Below, in pieces: positions 61,150 to 63,292 of a stretch of 63,292 nucleotides of DNA. A program made the position numbers and the translations under genes. How positions within the stretch are numbered: the stretch's first letter is position 1; every line of letters begins with the position of its first letter. This DNA comes from Paratrimastix pyriformis (taxonomy: Eukaryota > Preaxostyla > Paratrimastigidae): assembly GCA_027972325.1 (NCBI GenBank), contig JAPMOS010000174.1:1-63292 (forward strand), given 5' to 3'. Below the pieces are notes generated by a model, which worked only from the letters and a program-made list of their open reading frames with translations, was not told the DNA's origin and ran no database searches.

Positions 61150-62640
61150 TTATTGCTCGCCGGCGCCGCCCGACTGCGCCTGCTGGCGCCCGCCGGCGGA
61201 GCCGTTGTTGCCGCCACCATTGTCGAAGCGGCGCCGCTGGAAGCTGTGCTGCTGGCGCTGGGCAAAGTCGTTGAACCGGTCGCCGCCTCGGCCAAACCCG
61301 CCGCCATAGCTGCGCCCGCCGAAGCCGCCGCGGCCACCCGACGAGCGGAAGTCGCGATCCCGGCCCCCGCCCATGCGACGCCCGCCAGCCTGCCGCGTTG
61401 CTGCTGCTGCTGGCCGGGCAGGGCGCGCATGCCCTGAGCGAGGCGGATGGCGAAGTCGAGCTGCTGGAGGTTCTGGCCCGTGGCGACCTCGGGAGCGGTG
61501 CGGACATACCGTACATGCGGGCCACGTCGGGGTGCGCTGTGCACCCAGGCGAGCCGCTTGCGGTCCACGATGGCGGAGGCAATGGAGCGAGCAAAGCAAG
61601 AGAGGGCGGCGCGCAAGTCCTCCTCGGTAGGCAGGCGCGCCAGCCGCTCAAGGTTGAGCGATTCCCGGTGAAGGCGCTGGAGAAAGCGGAATTCAGCCCT
61701 GACTCGCGGGCAAGGCCCGTGACGGAGCCGAGCTGGGAAAGTCGTTGGCACGGCAACGCCCCGGACAAATGCCCGGGCGCGCTCCAGTGCGAGCCTGTCA
61801 GAGGCCTCGCGGTCGCCAGGCTGCTGCTGGGTCGGCTGCGCGCCGGAGCTCATCCTCGTCGCCGGCGGCAGCGTCGTCCTCGTCCGCAAATTCGCCCTCG
61901 GCGCCGGCGGCATCGTCGCCGCTGGCGGGTCGGCCTCCCCGGAAAGGGACCGGGAGCAGCCCGGGCGAGCCGCCGGAAGGCTGCGGCGGCTGGGACTTGG
62001 TTGGACGGGACGGTGGCAGTGGCCTGGTCGGGCCGAAAACGAGAGCGGAGCAGGCTCATCCGCGGCCGGCACGGCGGCGGCACCACCGGCACCCGGGGCA
62101 CCAGCAGCACTGCGGGCAGCAAGGCCGGCCTCCTGGCGGGAGGCGCCGCGGAGGCAGCAGCTGCGGCCACGAGCAAGGCCCGCTGCTCGAGAAAGTCCCC
62201 AGCGAGGCCTCCATCACGCGCCGGATGTAGAGGTCGAGGCCTTCCTGGGCTGGGGTGACGGCAGAGTGAATCTGCAGGGCCGGTGGGCACAGGGGCGCGG
62301 GGCAGCGGACGGTCCTCGGGCCCGCTCTGGGCGGCACCGTCGTCGTCGAGGTCCTGGATGGTAGCGGAGCGGTCGCGGTGGCCAGGCCGGACGCGGCCTG
62401 CGCGGCGGAAGCAGCCTTGTGGACAGCCGCAGCCGCCTGTGGCCTGCGCCGGCTTGCACACCGGGAGCCGCCCCTGACACGCGGGCATCCGTAACCATCA
62501 GCCGGTCCAAGAAGGTCGAGCCCGGCCGAGAGTGCCCCTTCCGCCGAAACGGCACTCGAAGAGCCACCTGAAGAGCCGTTGGGGTCGGATTGGGTGTCCA
62601 GGAGTTGGAACCTGATGTTGATCCGGCATCGGAGGGTGAA
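61150..62640 (-). pseudogene. DIRS-B gag-like gene
   Basis: Closest to the DIRS-A gag, sharing its longer N-terminal stretch (DRLMVTDARVSG). The start region is partly lost. Broken. Confidence 0.7.
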
Positions 62641-62649
62641 AAACGGGTG

Positions 62650-63265
62650 TTCACCACGAAAACGAAGGCACTGTGCTGGTCCGGGGCGCCCCCCAAGTAC
62701 GCTCGGAATTGGGCGGGAAATTTCAGATCTCATTTTTCAACTTTTGCTCTGTTGTGATTTCGACATCCGTGCTTTTTACCTCTTGGGACCCCTTCCGGAG
62801 CCCAAATCGGGGTCACTTCACGGTTCGATCATGGACCGTTGGCCCGCAATTACCTTAACGGTTTTCGGAGATCGGAGATTTGCCGAATCTCGGGCCGTTA
62901 ACCCCGAATCTCACCCCTTCCGATGCGTGTTAATTTTTTTTCGCCCGATGTTCTTGGCCCTTGACTCTCTCCGATTTTTGTTGTGATTTATGGACGCGTA
63001 TTGGACACGCTGCCCGTCGTGACCATACGATTTTAATTTTAGATTGTTTTTTCGGTCGAACCAACCTATCGACCACCGGTCGACCCATGTCCATCCTGAC
63101 CGGTTCTCCAGGACACTTTTTGAGATGTTTCAAGTGCTTTCACCTGGGTTTGACTTGTGACTTTCTGCATTGTGTGGTGTTTATCATGAAGAACAAGGAG
63201 ATATAGCACCTAGACTGCCGAAGACGGAGGCTGTCGGCTGCTATCCTGAGTCTTACGATGGATAG
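62650..63265 (-). repeat. DIRS-B right inverted terminal repeat
   Basis: Full-length end of about 615 bp, the best-preserved right end of the family in the window; ends GATGGATAG at 63,265. Confidence 0.85.
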
Positions 63266-63292
63266 TGATACACTAATCTGACACGATATTCT
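63266..63292. other. VLE-2 resumes at the window edge
   Basis: TGATACACTAATCTGACACG matches VLE-1 near 4,030 with small changes, so VLE-2, probably with its own capsid and ATPase genes, continues to the right. Confidence 0.8.

Larger units (their letters stand above)
56975..63265 (-). mobile_element. DIRS-B: second full-length DIRS of the same family, 6.3 kb
   Basis: Same orientation and layout as DIRS-A: left repeat 56,975-57,530, internal complementary region 57,641-57,725, tyrosine recombinase (about 57,930-59,120), RNase H and Dam-like region (about 59,300-59,865), RT (about 60,090-61,000), gag (61,150-62,640), right repeat 62,650-63,265. VLE-1 shows the empty site (GAATGG/TGACAT). Broken with many breaks (several tens), nearly all small length differences from DIRS-A, with few substitutions. 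Confidence 0.9.
43559..63292. mobile_element. Virus-like element copy 2 (VLE-2) with three DIRS insertions
   Basis: AT-rich segments at 43,559-45,235, 47,830-50,491, 56,896-56,974 and 63,266-63,292 belong to one element related to VLE-1. The block 48,135-50,491 repeats the gene order of 1,693-3,963 (diverged left, nearly identical right), and the two short pieces repeat 3,930-4,060. The left side differs from VLE-1: a large HNH-containing gene replaces the 990-1,529 region. It runs off the right edge. Broken, chiefly by the DIRS insertions, and several genes are otherwise intact. Confidence 0.8.

Overview
This window looks like the mobile-element-rich part of a nuclear genome from a unicellular eukaryote (protist, alga or basal fungus/holozoan; the sequence alone does not decide). 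No ordinary host gene, tRNA, rRNA or CRISPR array was recognised. Two base compositions alternate sharply: AT-rich, gene-dense virus-like DNA (1-13,006; 43,559-45,235; 47,830-50,491; 56,896-56,974; 63,266-63,292) and very GC-rich retrotransposon DNA (13,007-43,558 and the insertions at 45,236-47,829, 50,492-56,895 and 56,975-63,265).

Region 1-13,006 is a Polinton-like-virus/small-DNA-virus type element (VLE-1). It has a putative double-jelly-roll capsid protein, an A32-type packaging ATPase with an N-terminal zinc finger, a membrane protein, an acidic helical protein, a repetitive fibre with an S74-type chaperone domain, and several small unknown genes. A second, related copy (VLE-2) lies in the right third. 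It repeats a four-gene block of VLE-1 in the same order and orientation and carries, on its left side, a large HNH-containing replication-type gene. Several genes are damaged. Both copies are treated as fossils.

Region 13,007-29,825 is a giant inverted repeat built from pieces of a LINE (LINE-A: AP-type endonuclease, RT, RNase H, CCHC, and a possible methyltransferase-like tail), a LINE-associated ORF with a USP-like cysteine box, a truncated DIRS end and (CAA)n-tailed retroposon DNA. The arms are about 5.75 and 6.44 kb around an 803-bp spacer. A minisatellite and the longest LINE-A copy follow.

Region 29,826-40,500 is a second LINE (LINE-B) on the minus strand. Its order RT, RNase H, CCHC, restriction-like endonuclease recalls the Dualen/RandI group. 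It is split by a 7-kb DIRS-type tyrosine-recombinase retrotransposon (DIRS-2) with inverted ends and an internal complementary region. From 40,505 to 43,558 lie fragments of two further DIRS families.

From 43,559 to the end, VLE-2 is interrupted three times by one DIRS family: a 2.6-kb gag-only derivative (DIRS-C) and two full-length elements (DIRS-A, DIRS-B) only 79 bp apart. VLE-1 gives the uninterrupted version of both full-length insertion sites, so their ends can be fixed almost to the base. The internal complementary regions of DIRS-A and DIRS-B are inverted copies of both element ends placed head to tail, as expected for DIRS replication through a circular intermediate.

Many differences between near-identical copies are small length changes in homopolymers or short repeats. 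Part of the apparent decay may therefore be assembly noise, and the palindrome should be verified in raw reads.
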